A stretch of 64,000 nucleotides of DNA from Juglans regia (lineage: Eukaryota; Streptophyta; Magnoliopsida; Fagales; Juglandaceae), in assembly GCF_001411555.2 (NCBI RefSeq), contig NC_049909.1:18090623-18154622 (forward strand), in the 5' to 3' direction. Each line of letters begins with the position of its first letter. Within the stretch, counting starts at the first letter, position 1. This document shows, piece by piece, positions 36,195 to 48,423 of this stretch. The notes beneath the pieces are model-generated. The model searched no databases and was not told the origin of the DNA. It worked only from the letters and a program-made list of their open reading frames with translations. A program made the position numbers and the translations under genes.

Positions 36195-38439
36195 CTAGCG
36201 ACGGAAGCTCCTGACCTGCGGTGGCGGATCAACCTCGGTTTCTCTGAGCTTCACCGCCGTGTATGTACCCGCACCAGCAAGGGCCCCAAGTGTGGGCGCC
36301 ACCAGGTATACCCACAGTGCCTTGAAATTTCCTGCTGCAACTGCCGGGCCCAGAGTTCTCACGGGATTCATTGAACCGCCTGTAGATGGCCTGCCACGTT
36401 CAGATCTAACGATTGTTACATCTTCCTATCGGAATCTTGCCTTCCTTTGATTTTCTTTCTTCTTTCTAAATTTTGGGGTAAGAACAAAACCACCGACTGT
36501 TTCTCTCAACTGTGATGTGCGATTAATTAACTAATGGTGAACCTTACTACTTATGTTTAGTACTTGTGAAAAAATCAACCTTACATGAGAAAAGATCAGG
36601 AGTTACTCACCCTGCCACCAGAATATTAAGCATAACGGTAGCTCCAACTGCAATACCCGCCAACTCTCCCACCTGTTGGCAAAATTTACCCCACAAAATG
36701 AGAAGAGAAAGATGATCTAAACACATCTGAATTAATGGACTATAGTTTCCTTTTTACATACCGCTCGGGTGTCAGTGGCAACGGCGGTGACGACAAACAG
36801 GAGATTAAAAGTGATAATGAACTCGAGTGCGAAGGTCTGGCCGGTGCTGACGGAAGGAACCGTGACTCCCCCGGACAGGAAAGGATGGAAAACACCTTTG
36901 AGAGCAAAGGAAGCACAGATGGATGCTGAAACCTGTGCTGCAACGTAGGCAGGAACTTGGGTCCAAGGGAAGTGGCGCAGTGCTGCAAACGCAATGGTGA
37001 GAGACGGGTTCAGGTGTGCTCCAGATATGTGTCCCGTCGACAGAATCACGACCATCACCGCAAGCCCTGCACAAGCTGCATTCCCGATCAGTGTCTCTGC
37101 TCCATTGTACTTTTGGTTTACAATGGGTCCTGCTGTTGCTACAAATATCAGGATGAAAGTTCCCACAAACTCTGCTCCAACCTGCAAATTATATATCCAC
37201 ACGTACAAATATTGTTTATGTAACAAGTGGATCGATAACCAATTCTAACATATAATATTGCTGAAAATTGTAATCAAACCAGTTTTGCAAATCAGTGTAG
37301 TTTGAGGCCTTAAATATTAGTAATTTGAAGATCTTTAATTTCCTCCCCGGCCGGTAGAACTTCCACTTAAGCAACTATGAATATATGGGTACAATTAAAA
37401 TCTCGAAAAATGAATAAAAACTCTTAAAAGAGAAATGATTTAGCCCTTAAGATGAGACGATATAAAGTAAATTCACATATTGATTTGATTTGATATAATA
37501 TATAAGTCATTTTATAAAATATTTTTATTATAAAATATTTTTATTATAAAATAGATTTAACCTATCACGTGATGAAGTCTGAATTTATTTTTACAAAATT
37601 TTTTTATAACTACGATGCTTATCAACTCTTAATTATTATATTGGTCAGACCCCCCTTTCAAGATACGATATTTGTGTATATTGAACGTCCTAATTAATCT
37701 ATAATATTCATTCTCGTCAATCAAATTTCTTCTACGGCCAAGTTACTCACTCCTATAAATGAACTTATTCGTCATTCAATTATATATATATATATATATA
37801 TATTTTGGGGCAAGTAAAAAACGACATGCATGATACGATTATATATCATCATGTATGCATGATACGTGTTGTCATAAGCCTAGAAGAAAGACTGCCCCAT
37901 TATTCGTACAAATTATGAGGCATGAATAGAATACATAAAGTTAAATTTATAAACTGAATTTTAAATGATACATTAGATCTATTTTTTAATAAATATAATT
38001 TTATAATTTGACATAACATATCAAATCATGTTAATTTTTTAATTTATTTTTATGTAATTTATTTATATATAACTAAAACATTTCTTAATATGGAATAGAT
38101 TTTATAGTATGACGTACGTGCTCGAACAAATAAACTCTTGCCTCAAAGTTGACTTTCTAAAGTGGGCGCCTGATTAAATTGATACTCTCTTGGAACTTGG
38201 AAGAGTGCAAAACACAATTTTATATATATATTTTAAATTATCTTCAAACAAGTTGATACAATAAAATTTCGCCGGCCGTCACAATAATTCATCATGTATT
38301 GTACAATAAAGAGAGTTGTTGAAACGTACGTTTTCGATACCTGATCTATATATATATAATAATTTTGAACTGTTTTCAGATTTCCAATAATTCCTGATCG
38401 AGGCTTTGGATGAGAAAATAAGATAATAAATTATAACAG

Positions 38440-38470
<31 letters not shown>

Positions 38471-40049
38471 GGTTGTTCCAATAATTATAATAAAGACAAG
38501 ATCAGTAGGTACTGGAACGTTTATTAATTATTAATTTGGAGGTTTTGTTTTTTCAATTGATGGAATTAATAGAGACGATATCATAGAAAAGTACTACCTA
38601 ATTCCATTAACGAATTATAGAAGTTACAGCATAAAAAATGGTGTCATGTGTACGTGTGTCTACGCAAAATATATATGTGCACACACACATATATATTTAT
38701 ATATACTGAACAATAATAATAAAGAAATTAAATGCAGTATATATAAATTATAATATCAAATAAAATAGTCTTAGAAAAATTGAAGAGGTTTGAACCTACA
38801 ATATATCTTTCGCTCGAGGTTTCAAGTAACCAAGCAAAAGAATGTTGTTTCACTGGGGGAAAAAAACAAAACAAGAAGTTAACACCCAAGAATGCATGTA
38901 AGCTAGCTGTCGCGGTACTACGTACGTACGTACGTGTTTTTTTTTTTTTTTTTTTTTATTGTCTGTGATTATCTAAAAAGTGGACATTGATTTATTATAT
39001 ACAAACATATAATGCTGGTTGGATTTGTTTAAAAATAAAGAAGTGTTATTCTATAAAAATAAATTAAACGAAGTACTCTTTAATTAATTTTAAAGTCAAT
39101 ATGTATGTATTTTTTTAAGGATTAAATGGAAATCGTGTTTTCTACATGATGAATAGCCAATTTAAGCTAGCGCTGTATTATATTGACCATGAATAAAGAA
39201 AGAAATATGTAGGAAAAGAAAGAGAAAAGGCGTTGCAACTTGTATTAACTATTATATTAGGATATACATATATATATATATATATACAAGCTGCGCAACT
39301 CTCCCCCACATCTGAATTGTTCTCACTCAGTTAATTAGGGATTCAAACCTTCTTCGTTGACGTGGAAAACATATTCATTTTTCGATTATGACAACCCTAG
39401 GAAACTCAAAAATACCACCACTAAGTACTACTACTCATGTAATACGTGTAAGACATGATCATATCATATATATATATATATGATCATGGGTTCATGGGTT
39501 CATGGGTTCATGTATGTGAGCAAGAAATTAATTTTTTATGAGTAAATCTCACTCTTTTTCAAAACGACTGCACGACATTTGTGTATTTCACGACTGTATG
39601 TAGCATTACTCATTATTAATATATGAACACCATGTGATTCGAGCAAAAATCATGCACACCCATTACTCCAGCTCATGTATATGTACACACATATATACAT
39701 ACATATATATATATATATATAATATCAGTGATGTAACGTACTGAGCAATAAAACAAGAGAGGCGGCGATGGAGGGGGGCGGAGGGAGATCATCAGAGTAA
39801 CGAAGGAGAAGATCATGGAGGTCGTACCTTCCGAGTGAGAGAGATATTGGGAGTAGGGAAGTCGGCGAAGCACGTGTGAGTTTGACCCCACGTTGGGGTA
39901 TTCACAGGCAAGCACTTGCATCTCGGCATCGACTTCCGATCGTAGGACAGCGAGTCCACTCGGAGAGATGTGAACAGCGGACCTCCCGGCGTCCCTGGAG
40001 TCGCCGGAGCTGATGCTGGCGGCGTTCCAGTCTCTTGTTCCGGCATCAT
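36195..40049 (-). CDS. NIP5;1: NIP5;1-type aquaglyceroporin (boric acid channel)
   Basis: Four exons on the minus strand: 40049-39828, 37181-36762, 36672-36611, 36390-36195 (222, 420, 62, 196 nt), all GT-AG, giving 299 aa. The N-terminus ([22 protein letters not shown]) and the C-terminus VRSFRR are characteristic of NIP5;1. Six membrane helices follow the MIP pattern. The two pore motifs are the variant NPS (132-134) and NPV (243-245), with the filter arginine at 246, as in NIP subgroup II. Such channels import boric acid (and arsenite) at the root plasma membrane under low boron. An adjacent Met three bases downstream is an equal start candidate. Intron 1 is 2.6 kb and microsatellite-rich. 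The leader carries three AUG-stop mini-ORFs, annotated separately. NIP6;1 is excluded by the N-terminus. Confidence 0.96.
39484..39512. repeat. ggttcat tandem repeat in NIP5;1 intron 1
   Basis: Three to four copies of a 7-base unit (gggttcat register) in a row, next to an (AT)n run at 39465-39482. This intron also has (AT)n runs at about 37780-37802, 38443-38470, 39262-39286 and 39702-39721. Confidence 0.7.
39535..39615 (-). mobile_element. Partial MITE of the agtcgtgaagtg family in NIP5;1 intron 1
   Basis: Read on the minus strand, it opens with agtaatgctacatacagtcg, nearly identical to the left end of 43112-43283, and continues with the same internal phrase before breaking off. It is therefore an inverted, truncated copy. 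Confidence 0.5.
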
Positions 40050-40153
40050 TTCTGAATTTCCGCAACCTTGAATAAGAAGCTAGCAAAACTTTTTTTTTTT
40101 TTTTTTTGGTTTTTTAAAATTGGATACTGGGAATTAAACGAGATGGATATAAA

Positions 40154-40159
40154 TTACAT
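40154..40159 (-). promoter_or_regulatory. AUG-stop mini-ORF 3 in the NIP5;1 leader
   Basis: Minus-strand ATGTAA whose A is 110 bases upstream of the main ATG (40049). A start followed at once by a stop is the element reported in Arabidopsis NIP5;1 to stall ribosomes and destabilise mRNA when boron is ample. Presence in the mature mRNA is inferred. Confidence 0.6.
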
Positions 40160-40254
40160 GATTGGGTAAATTTTATAAAGTTTTGGCTACACGAGGGTTT
40201 CGATCTTGGCCAGGATAGCTAAACACAGAAGAATACCGATCGATAACTAATTGA

Positions 40255-40266
40255 CTATGGCAACAT
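40255..40266 (-). promoter_or_regulatory. Three-codon upstream ORF in the NIP5;1 leader
   Basis: Minus-strand ATG TTG CCA TAG (Met-Leu-Pro-stop), between AUG-stop 2 and 3. Effect on translation unknown. Confidence 0.4.
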
Positions 40267-40338
40267 GTTGTTTTTGGAGTTCTGCCAAGTTTTTTTTTTT
40301 TTTTTTGGGGGATATTTTTTGGAGAAGTTGGAATAAAA

Positions 40339-40344
40339 TTACAT
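40339..40344 (-). promoter_or_regulatory. AUG-stop mini-ORF 2 in the NIP5;1 leader
   Basis: Minus-strand ATGTAA with context AGC before the ATG, the same as mini-ORF 1. It is followed by a T-rich stretch and then C/A runs. Confidence 0.55.
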
Positions 40345-40432
40345 GCTTTTAAGGCTTTTATAAATGTACTGCTAAGGAATAGGAGGACTGAAACGAGCCA
40401 GATTACACACTATACCAGAAAGAAAGATGACT

Positions 40433-40444
40433 TCAATTCTTCAT
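40433..40444 (-). promoter_or_regulatory. Three-codon upstream ORF in the NIP5;1 leader
   Basis: Minus-strand ATG AAG AAT TGA. It directly follows TTTTTTGTGCAG, which could also be a splice acceptor, so the leader may be spliced here. Confidence 0.35.
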
Positions 40445-40516
40445 CTGCACAAAAAAGACTTTTTTTTTTTTTTTGGGGGGGTGAGGATTTTCTGAAACTG
40501 ATCAGACAACGCAGAT

Positions 40517-40522
40517 TTACAT
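40517..40522 (-). promoter_or_regulatory. AUG-stop mini-ORF 1 in the NIP5;1 leader
   Basis: Minus-strand ATGTAA preceded by AGC and followed by ATC. It would be lost if a leader intron from the GTGAGT at about 40595-40600 to the CAG at about 40445 is spliced out. Confidence 0.5.
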
Positions 40523-40616
40523 GCTGGGAAGGTTTTTTATGGAGGTATGATCAAGGAACGCTGTTGGAAACTGAAGGATCCAGCTTCAACCTCAAACTCA
40601 CAGGCAAATTAGCTGA

Positions 40617-40668
40617 TATATATATATATATATAGCTAGTGATCTAGAGAGAGAGAGAGAGAGAGAGG
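40617..40668. repeat. (AT)n and (GA)n microsatellites in the NIP5;1 leader
   Basis: An (AT) run at about 40617-40634 and a (GA) run at 40647-40668. On the gene strand the latter is (TC)n, common in plant leaders. Confidence 0.8.
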
Positions 40669-40836
40669 AAAATGAAAAGAAACTCGATCGGATTCAGAAT
40701 GCAGAAGACGAAGAAGAAGAAAGGAAGACAGAGATGGGCGGCGGTGGGGGCTAGCTTACAATAATGGAGATGGAGGTAGAGAAATTAAACGAGACTAGTA
40801 GTAGAGGCAGTTGCAGAGTATGCTAGAATGCATGGA

Positions 40837-40850
40837 CATATATATACAAA
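40837..40850 (-). promoter_or_regulatory. TATA box of the NIP5;1 gene
   Basis: Minus-strand TTTGTATATATATG about 790 bases upstream of the start codon. It predicts transcription near 40805-40815 and a long leader of roughly 760 nt before any splicing. Inferred from the motif alone. Confidence 0.4.
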
Positions 40851-42288
40851 AACAAACAAAGAGGAGGGCCACATTGGAACCTCTAATACTATTCATAATT
40901 CATATATTTGAAGAAAAAGTCAATGCCTGTCCCATCATTATGTCTATGTGCAAGCCTTTTCTTTATTTACGTATAATGCTACCTAGAGTCACTTCACCCT
41001 ATATATGGTGATCCTGCTTACATAGGCCTCTCTTGTATTTATATAAAATATAATAAATTATTCAATTTTTTTAAATCTCAAAATAATAATAATATTAAAA
41101 AAAATTCTAATAATATTTTATTTAATTTATCTAAAATCATCTCATCTCATCTTACTGTCTAAATCAGTTCTTAATTTTATAAGCACGCTGATGTTTTCAT
41201 TTGTCATTTGCTTCAATAATAATATAGAAAAATAATATTCTTAGTTTGTCATCTTTAATCACATGACATAGTGCAGTTCATGAATTTATTTTTTTATATA
41301 TATATCAATTATCTAAATAAAAATTCAAATATGATGCTATTAAAAATTCATGAAAAATAATATTATTTTTCCTTGGGTAGTAGGCAAAAACCAATACGTG
41401 ATGACATGAGACTATCTCTGGCACGTCCATTTGAAGCTTTGATACCCAATTATGTATCATTAAATAAAGCATACAGCAACGCATCCCCTTCGAATATCTT
41501 AAAACTGGTCCAAGTTTTCCTTTTCCTTTTCCTTTGACATTGACCATATTTAATTAATCCCAGTTCTAAACCACTTCTAAAAACTAAGGCCGCGTTTAAT
41601 TCTACTTCCCTCTTTTCTTTTCTCTTCTTTTTTCACTTTCCTCCCTTTACTTATTCTTTCATTTCTTTTTCACCCCCCAACTTGATGAATCTACTCGCCA
41701 TAGGCCAGCACACAACCTTAGGCCCGCACTATCTCCATTTCTTTTTCTTGGAATATGAAAAGAACTGCTAAAACAATGCGGAAAAAATACACGTTAAGGT
41801 TACGCTTGAACAGTGAGGTGATCATAGATATTCTGTGAAAAAAAATTTTATATATCATACTGTCATTTCACTTTCATCTTATTAAGTAAGATGTAACATA
41901 TTTATCATTATTAAATTATCATTTATTACATGTTTCTTTATCATCTAATAGTGATGAATATGTCATATACTATTTAGTATGATCAAAATAAATAAGATGA
42001 TATTGTGGTGTATGGCATTACTATTGAGTGAATAGTAGTAAAAAAATAATAATAGAATATTAAATAATAATAAACAATAGTAAAAAGTAGATAAAAAATA
42101 ATAATACAATAATAAATAATAGTGAAATATTATCATAATACTTCACTACCCAAACTAGCCCTAAAAAATTTTAACTCTCGAGACAACCCATGATGATTCA
42201 TATATGAACATTTTGCTCTGATGTTTAAGAACAAGAATCCTGAATTTACTCTCTGCTCTGATGTTTCATTCATTTCCATCTCAACTTG

Positions 42289-42322
<34 letters not shown>

Positions 42323-45300
42323 TGATGTGAACCTGGTTATAAAGAATGATTGAATGCGTTCAAATTAAGATCCACTGTAATGGCATTACTTCATAATTAT
42401 TAAAGAATACTTGGGACAGCTTGAAGAGTTTGTAGCATTTAAGGAGAGGAGACCCTGTTAACTTGGGGCTCAATTTTATATTAGAACACACATAATACAA
42501 TCAATGGGTTTCAGAGGGGAAAAAAAAAGAACGTAATGCAAGCAAAGGAGTAATGAAAGCTATTTTAGATGGCATCATACACCTTTTTGGATCTATGTGA
42601 CATATGGAGAGCAAAAGCATTAAATTTATTTGTATATATTAAAGTAATATAAAGCATGAATTATAAATAATAATGGATTAATACGATTGAATGGTGTTGA
42701 TGATGCCACTTTAAGTGAATTAGCAATATTTTTTTGAAGATTCCTCTGCCACTCACTTAATTAATAAATGGTTCTTTATGTAAGCTGCACTTAATTAGCT
42801 AAAGCAACATCATCAAGGAATACTTGACAGCCAAACCTTCTCCCCCTTCTCTTTGATTACTGAATTTGTTAACTTGGCTGTATCAAACAAGTATATTTCT
42901 ATAGGCTTCGATATGTTCGAAATGTTAAGGAATCTATGTTTGCTTCGTCATATGTATGTATTCTTTTTAGTATTTCAATCTAATGTTCTGACACAAGCCA
43001 ATGACTTGTATTGAAAGAAGTTTGGGCCCATTCTTTTCTATTGTTTTTTTCTTTTTCCTTCATGCCCTGAGTTACCCAGTTGGGAAGTAACAGGCATTAT
43101 ACTACAAGAGTAATGCTACATACAGTCGTGAAGTGCGCAAATATCGTACAGTAACTTTAAGAAATAATATGATCCACTATTAAAAAATTAATTTCTTTTT
43201 ATATAAGTCTTGTATTTATTTATTTTTTTCAAAATAATTATACGGCACTTGCACACTCACGACTGTAACTATCATTTCTCTTACTTATAATTACTACATA
43301 AGTGAGAAATGGATGTTTCATTACTTGAGCACTTGGGGGAACACATGGTGGAAGTCCTTTTGAAGAGACGTTGAAACTCAATGGAAGATGAGAGCGTCCC
43401 TGTCTTCATGTCCATTCATTACAGCGAACTTTTTTCCTTGGGAACCTGTATATGCAAGCAAACAAAAACCAAATCCCCGTCACAAAAAGCAATGAATAAT
43501 CCTAATAGCAGAATCCACATTCTCTTTAGTCTTTTTCACAAAGGTAGTAAGCAACTAAAAGAAAAGTTCGTTTGAGGCACAATGATGTCCCACATATCAT
43601 AACAAATCAGATTGGAAGAATAAGGTGCAGTGTTCACTAAAAACTTTGGGTTAGCTTTGATTGCACTTTAATAATTGCATGTGAGAACGCCTGTTTTGAC
43701 CACCAAATAGCCATTCTCTCATAAAAGGCTATATCAGATGTGCAATTTTTTTTCTTGGCTTGGACTTTGGGACGTCCTTCTTGAGTACAAGATACTCCAC
43801 AAGATTCTTAACAAGAAGGTACATTGTTTCAGTTCTCTTTTTGCCCATTTTCTTTCTCACCATTCTTTTAAGGGCAGTGGACATGATCCTATCAACTTTA
43901 TTCACAATGCCAGCCATAATCATATGATAAAGCAAGCAACAACAACAGTAGGTCACTAGAAGTTTCGGCTCAAATGAGTTGCCTTTATTCTTTTAGGAAA
44001 AGAAAAAAAAAAGGATGGCCAAAGTCAGAGAGAGAGAGAGAGAGAGGTTTTCTTGCAAAGAAGATTAGGGTCCTCCCAATGCCAACATCCTACTTTATTC
44101 TTTCTTATGAAAGGGAACAGATCCTTAACAAACATCATTGGTCATTTGTCATTGCTCGCTGCTCATGCCAATTTTTTTGGAGCATTTTGACTTCTTGTTT
44201 TCTGGGTAATTAACAGAGACATAGAGCTGTATTGTCAAAAGTAATGGTGTGACACAGGAACCTCTAGGTTGGAGTTAGAAAGAAGGCCATAACTGACAAT
44301 TTGATTTCAGGTTACAGATCTCAGATTACACAAAGGAATCTTTGAAAAGTTTCATCAATCCTTTGTAATTGCTGGTTTTAAAACCTCTATTTGGTAAATC
44401 TAGACGAATTCAAGGCCATGACTTCACCCTGAAATCATGTTTGATTCGCAATCTAATTCAAGTTTCTGCTCAAGTAGGTCATGGGCCTAAAATATAAATT
44501 TTATTGTATATGCTCAAGTCATGTGATTCAATGTTAATATTATATGTCTTCTTTTAACCAAGTGGTTTTATCTTGATATTAATGAGCTACAATGTCTGCT
44601 TTGAATCAAAGTACAAAAATCAGATCAAAGTACCTTAATAAGAAACACGAGGTAGGTGACTTCTGAGCAATACTTCATCATATTAGAGAAAACTCAATGA
44701 TCAATGACTATCATGTAGACATGCTGAGATAAACATAGCCAATGCGCAGATAGAGAGTCCTAACAAAAGGGCATACAGGAGTCAGCTTTCAGTAGCTGAG
44801 AATCATTTAGCTGAAAAAAAAAATAGAAAAAAGAGAGAGAGAAGGCCTCAGGTTAGACTGTGCCAAATACAAGAACTAACTTGAAAGATATCCAAGTTAT
44901 CCTGCACAGACAAGTATAGTAAATATGAATGATGAAAAACTTAAACAACATTGAACATACTTGCCAAATACAAAAGAAAAAAGAAAGATAGCATCACAAA
45001 TATCTTTTGTGAACGGTACTTGCATGAGAAAGCAAGCCTAGGGAGAATGGCATATATTCTGTGTTAAAAGCTAAACCGTTTTGGTGGCTGGTTGGATGCT
45101 ACTGAATTCGTATTAGGGAATTTCTAATTTGGCAACAAGTAGCTCAATTATTATTCAGATGGTTTTTGCATTCTGCTTGGGAATCTGAAAAAATTGTAAG
45201 AGTTTGAATTAGCAGCTAGTTAAATGCTACAAGGTGCCTAGTAAGTGTGAAAGGCAGAGAGCAATACACAGGCATTCTTCTGATGAACATTAAAAATTGC

Positions 45301-45400
45301 GAGTTTCGTAGCCAATTGTTCACCCTGCTTTAATAGATGAGTTTGTCTACGTCCCCGAAATGATCCTAGGATGTTCTGTCAAATTTGCTGGAAAAATAAC
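40851..45400. other. Intergenic region, no gene recognised
   Basis: Contains a partial MITE (about 41030-41168), an AT-rich block (41820-42140), (GA)n at 42290-42318 and 44027-44046, and a MITE at 43112-43283. Open frames at 43381-43575, 43738-43959 and 43974-44213 show no recognisable family. Confidence 0.4.
43112..43283. mobile_element. MITE-like element (about 170 bp)
   Basis: Imperfect inverted ends of about 30 bases: left gagtaatgctacatacagtc, right the complement of gagaaatgatagttacagtc. The middle is AT-rich and non-coding. Related copies are at 33926-34100 and 39535-39615. Confidence 0.65.
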
Positions 45401-45404
45401 CTAG

Positions 45405-46300
45405 TTTAATTAATTGGTTTGGTTTCCAAGGGCAACTGCCAAACATGCATACACATGAATATGATAATTGGCTATAAAGGAGAAGATGCAGTGCTATAGA
45501 CAACGTTTCAACATACAACAAAAATTGTTTGAAGATACAAAGGATTCGTCGATGGAATTTCTATTTTTTCAAAAAGGAGAGGACTAATTGGACTTATGAA
45601 TTGAAGTCAGATTTTGTATAAAATCAACTTTAGTACATACAAGGTTTTCAAATCTGTTTCATAGAGAACAAAGGTGACTTTCAGAAATCCCCCTCTCCCC
45701 ACGCTACAAAAGCAATGAAATATGCGTATCCCAAGCTCCAAACAGACGTTTTCTATCGGAAGGGTTAAGAATTTTACATTAACTGCCTCCAATTAAATCT
45801 CAGATTTTTGGAAAAGGTGAAAATTTTAATGGCCCCTCCGCAACAACCCCACTAAGCACACTATGTTACCTTCATCCTCGACTCCCACATCCTGCCTCTG
45901 AGAGATTAAAATTCTGAGTCATAAAATGAAAATAAGCATACTATACTTGCTCACCAGAAAGCCTATGGTTGGCTCACGGAAACAGCAATGCTAGTAGTTT
46001 GGCAGAGCAGTAGAGACGACTGACAAGATTCTGAGCTTCTGGCTGATTCAAAGGACAATCTGCAAGCACAATATTTGCAACCCATGGAATGATAGGAGAT
46101 TAAAGAGTTTATGTGTAGGAAGCAAACAATTTGAGAAAAAAATGGAGTAGTTTGCAGGCAAAGATACCGCCGGCCGGAATTAGCAGTACATAGGCTGCAG
46201 AGATGGCAGGGCCAAGCTCTTCCAGTTGAGAATTACTTATGACTGTGGCTGTGAGATTTGGATTTGTTCAACCTCGCAGCAAAGCCGAATGAACTAGCAT
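45405..46300. repeat. Duplicated segment, copy A
   Basis: Shares a collinear run of matching phrases with 57790-58410 in the same orientation, for example ttggctataaaggagaa, atggcagg.ccaagctct.cc, agttgagaatt and caacctcgcagc..agccga. Carries the small unknown gene and its 3' flank. Copy A is interrupted by sequence absent from copy B, and vice versa. Confidence 0.75.
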
Positions 46301-46479
46301 GTTAACTCTCGCTCCAATTTAACGCTGCTAGGCCGCATTTGAGTCGATGACGATAGTCATGGAAACAACCCCTGGGGGAACCCTGAATCAGCAGTAACAA
46401 AGAAGACGAGGAGGAAGACACGCACCTCTGGCAATGCCAAATTGCTGGTGACGAGACTCTCGAGTCTGCCTAACACCAT
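45974..46479 (-). CDS. Small three-exon gene of unknown function
   Basis: I do not recognise this gene. Minus strand: exon 1 46479-46426 begins MVLGRLESLVTSNLALPE and ends at a good GTGCGT donor. Exon 2 ends at 46168 with an open frame reading SNSQLEELGPAISAAYVLL then IPAG. Exon 3 46059-45974 follows a TTGCAG acceptor and reads DCPLNQPEAQNLVSRLYC then SAKLLALLFP-stop. The exon 2-3 junction is in phase. The exon 2 acceptor is unclear: AG candidates at about 46231-46245 do not restore phase 0, so a mutation, another donor (GTGTCT four bases on) or an error is possible. Predicted size is about 65-75 aa with a hydrophobic middle. A decayed copy lies at 57.95-58.42 kb. Conserved codon structure suggests a real small protein or a recent relic. 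Confidence 0.45.
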
Positions 46480-46600
46480 CGTCCTCACTCCTCCGCTCTT
46501 TCAGTTTCAGAAAGCGAGACCTCTCTCTCGAGTCTCAACCCAACCTCGGACCAATGAGATGATGACACATGCATACTTCTAAAGTGGGTTTCAAACTTAG

Positions 46601-46816
46601 GGCCGTTTGTTTTCAGAGATGAGATGAGTTGAGTTGAGATTAAAGTTAAAAAATTAAATAAAATATTGTTAAAATATATTTTTTAATATTATTGTTATTT
46701 TGGGATTTGAAAAAGTTGAATTGTTTATTTTATTTTATGTAGGAATTTAAAAAAATTGTAATGATGAGTTGAGATGAGATGAGATGAGATGAGATGTTTT
46801 TGAAAAACAAACAAGC
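46601..46816. mobile_element. MITE (about 215 bp)
   Basis: Left tip ggccgtttgttttcag and right tip gaaaaacaaacaagcg are inverted repeats. Inside are gagatgagttgagttgag at the left and a run of gagat units at the right around an AT-rich core. Same family as 56823 and 57068. Target duplication not clear. Confidence 0.7.
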
Positions 46817-47269
46817 GTTTCGAACTCCAAATTTGAACTTTTTATTATTATTATTATTATTTTTTAGTTAAAACTTCTGTATTTGGACCAGCCAAAAAGA
46901 TATCTGTGAAATTTTAAATTACAATAATTTAAGATTTTTAGTGGAGAGTCATTGCAGAAGTATCAAATTAATATTTTATAATATTTTCATCCAATTACCT
47001 CTATCTTTTAATATTAAAATTTAATATTAATATTAAATATTAAATACAAGTATATTTATAAAATATTAAATTTTTAAAAAAATATTATTAAAATATATAA
47101 TATTATATTATTATTTAAATTTTAAAATGATTAGTTTAATATAGATTAACCTCTATAAAAATATTGATTATAACCAAAATTTTAAATTCTAGTCAAAATT
47201 TAGACTTGACAATAATGTCCGAAGGAGGCAATATGTAACAATTAAATTAATATAGGATACAATACTAGA

Positions 47270-47565
47270 TAGTAAGGAAAAGTTTGAGGAGTGAAATGAT
47301 TGAAAATTTTATGAATAGTAATAAGATAGTTTGTGAATAATAAGAAAATAGTTTATGTGATTTTGAAAAATAAGAGCAAAAATTTGAATAAAAAATATTA
47401 TTAAGTTAAAATATTGTTAGAATATAATTTTTTAATATTATTTTTATCTGGGTATTTGAAAATTTTTATTTTTTTGTTTGTTTGAAAGTTTAAAAAAATT
47501 ATAATGATTAGTTTGAAAGTATTTGTATTTGAGTGATGTTTGAGGAGGATATGAGAATTTTGGAA
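47270..47565 (+). mobile_element. Longer MITE-family copy
   Basis: Matches 11050-11431 in order: gtttgaggagtgaaatga, gaatagtaataagatagtttgtgaata, aataaaaaatattattaagttaaaatattgttag, gtttgaaagt and a gttgaggagg-like end. Degenerate; edges approximate. Confidence 0.5.
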
Positions 47566-48423
47566 TGAAAACATTTTCATTTCAAAGTCCTAAGTCTCGC
47601 GCATTTTTTTTAAAAAAAATGAACTCTATTATTAAACAAATAATTTTTTTTTATGTGCATCTCAAATTTATTTAATTTTTTTTTTAAAAAAAATGCACTA
47701 AGTTTTCACACTCCTAAGATTTTAAATATCCTTTCTCGTCCTCTAAAATACAAAATGGACTTTTTAAGGTTGGATGCTTATATCGACCTTGGAATGGTAT
47801 GGTTCGGTCTCTATAGAGGGGACCCTACTGAAAGTCTGGAGTGAGACCAACGAGACATGTTTAAGATGATGAAACAAATGTGTGGTACACAGGATCCGCA
47901 TACATGGCAAAGCTCATAAGATGACAGACAGCCCACTATTGAAAGAAGCCGAGCCACATAACAAGCGAAAGAATGCAGCAAAGGATGGATCTTATTACTC
48001 CATGGATCACTCTCTTGATTCTTGAATGATCACGTACAACTATTTTATTGCTGGCTCAGAAGTAATACATATAAAAGTTATTCAAATCACAATGCTTTCT
48101 TTTATTTAAGGATTCAAATCTCTCATGCGTTGAAATTTTTTAACGTTTGGAAAATGATGAAATCCATTTAAATTCTAGACGTTATAATTCCCGACAAAAA
48201 ACTCGGACAATCCAATTTATAAACAGAATTTTTTGGTACACAGACGGACTGAGGTAAGTTTTTTTTGTTGTTTATAAAAAGTCTGCATGTCGTCTCGGGT
48301 TATATCAAATGATTTATATGGCTATGTCGAAGACAAACTTTTTTACAAATTTACAGAGAAACAGAGTCAAGCCTCGATGTTCGATCATCCTCATCGATTA
48401 AGGACTTATTTTACTTACATAGA

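Larger units (their letters stand above)
46480..48423. other. Intergenic region with two MITE copies
   Basis: Promoter and leader of the small unknown gene lie next to 46480. A MITE is at 46601-46816 and a longer family copy at about 47270-47565. The rest is AT-rich without a recognised gene; the last 100-200 bases are likely 3' UTR of the kinase. Confidence 0.4.

Noticed and set aside
36735..37248. Several overlapping plus-strand frames over NIP5;1 exon 2
   Set aside because: They are antisense shadows; the minus strand encodes the conserved MIP pore motifs with correct splice sites.
43738..43959. 73-codon plus-strand frame
   Set aside because: A similar-length frame lies opposite it, composition is ordinary, and no motif supports either.
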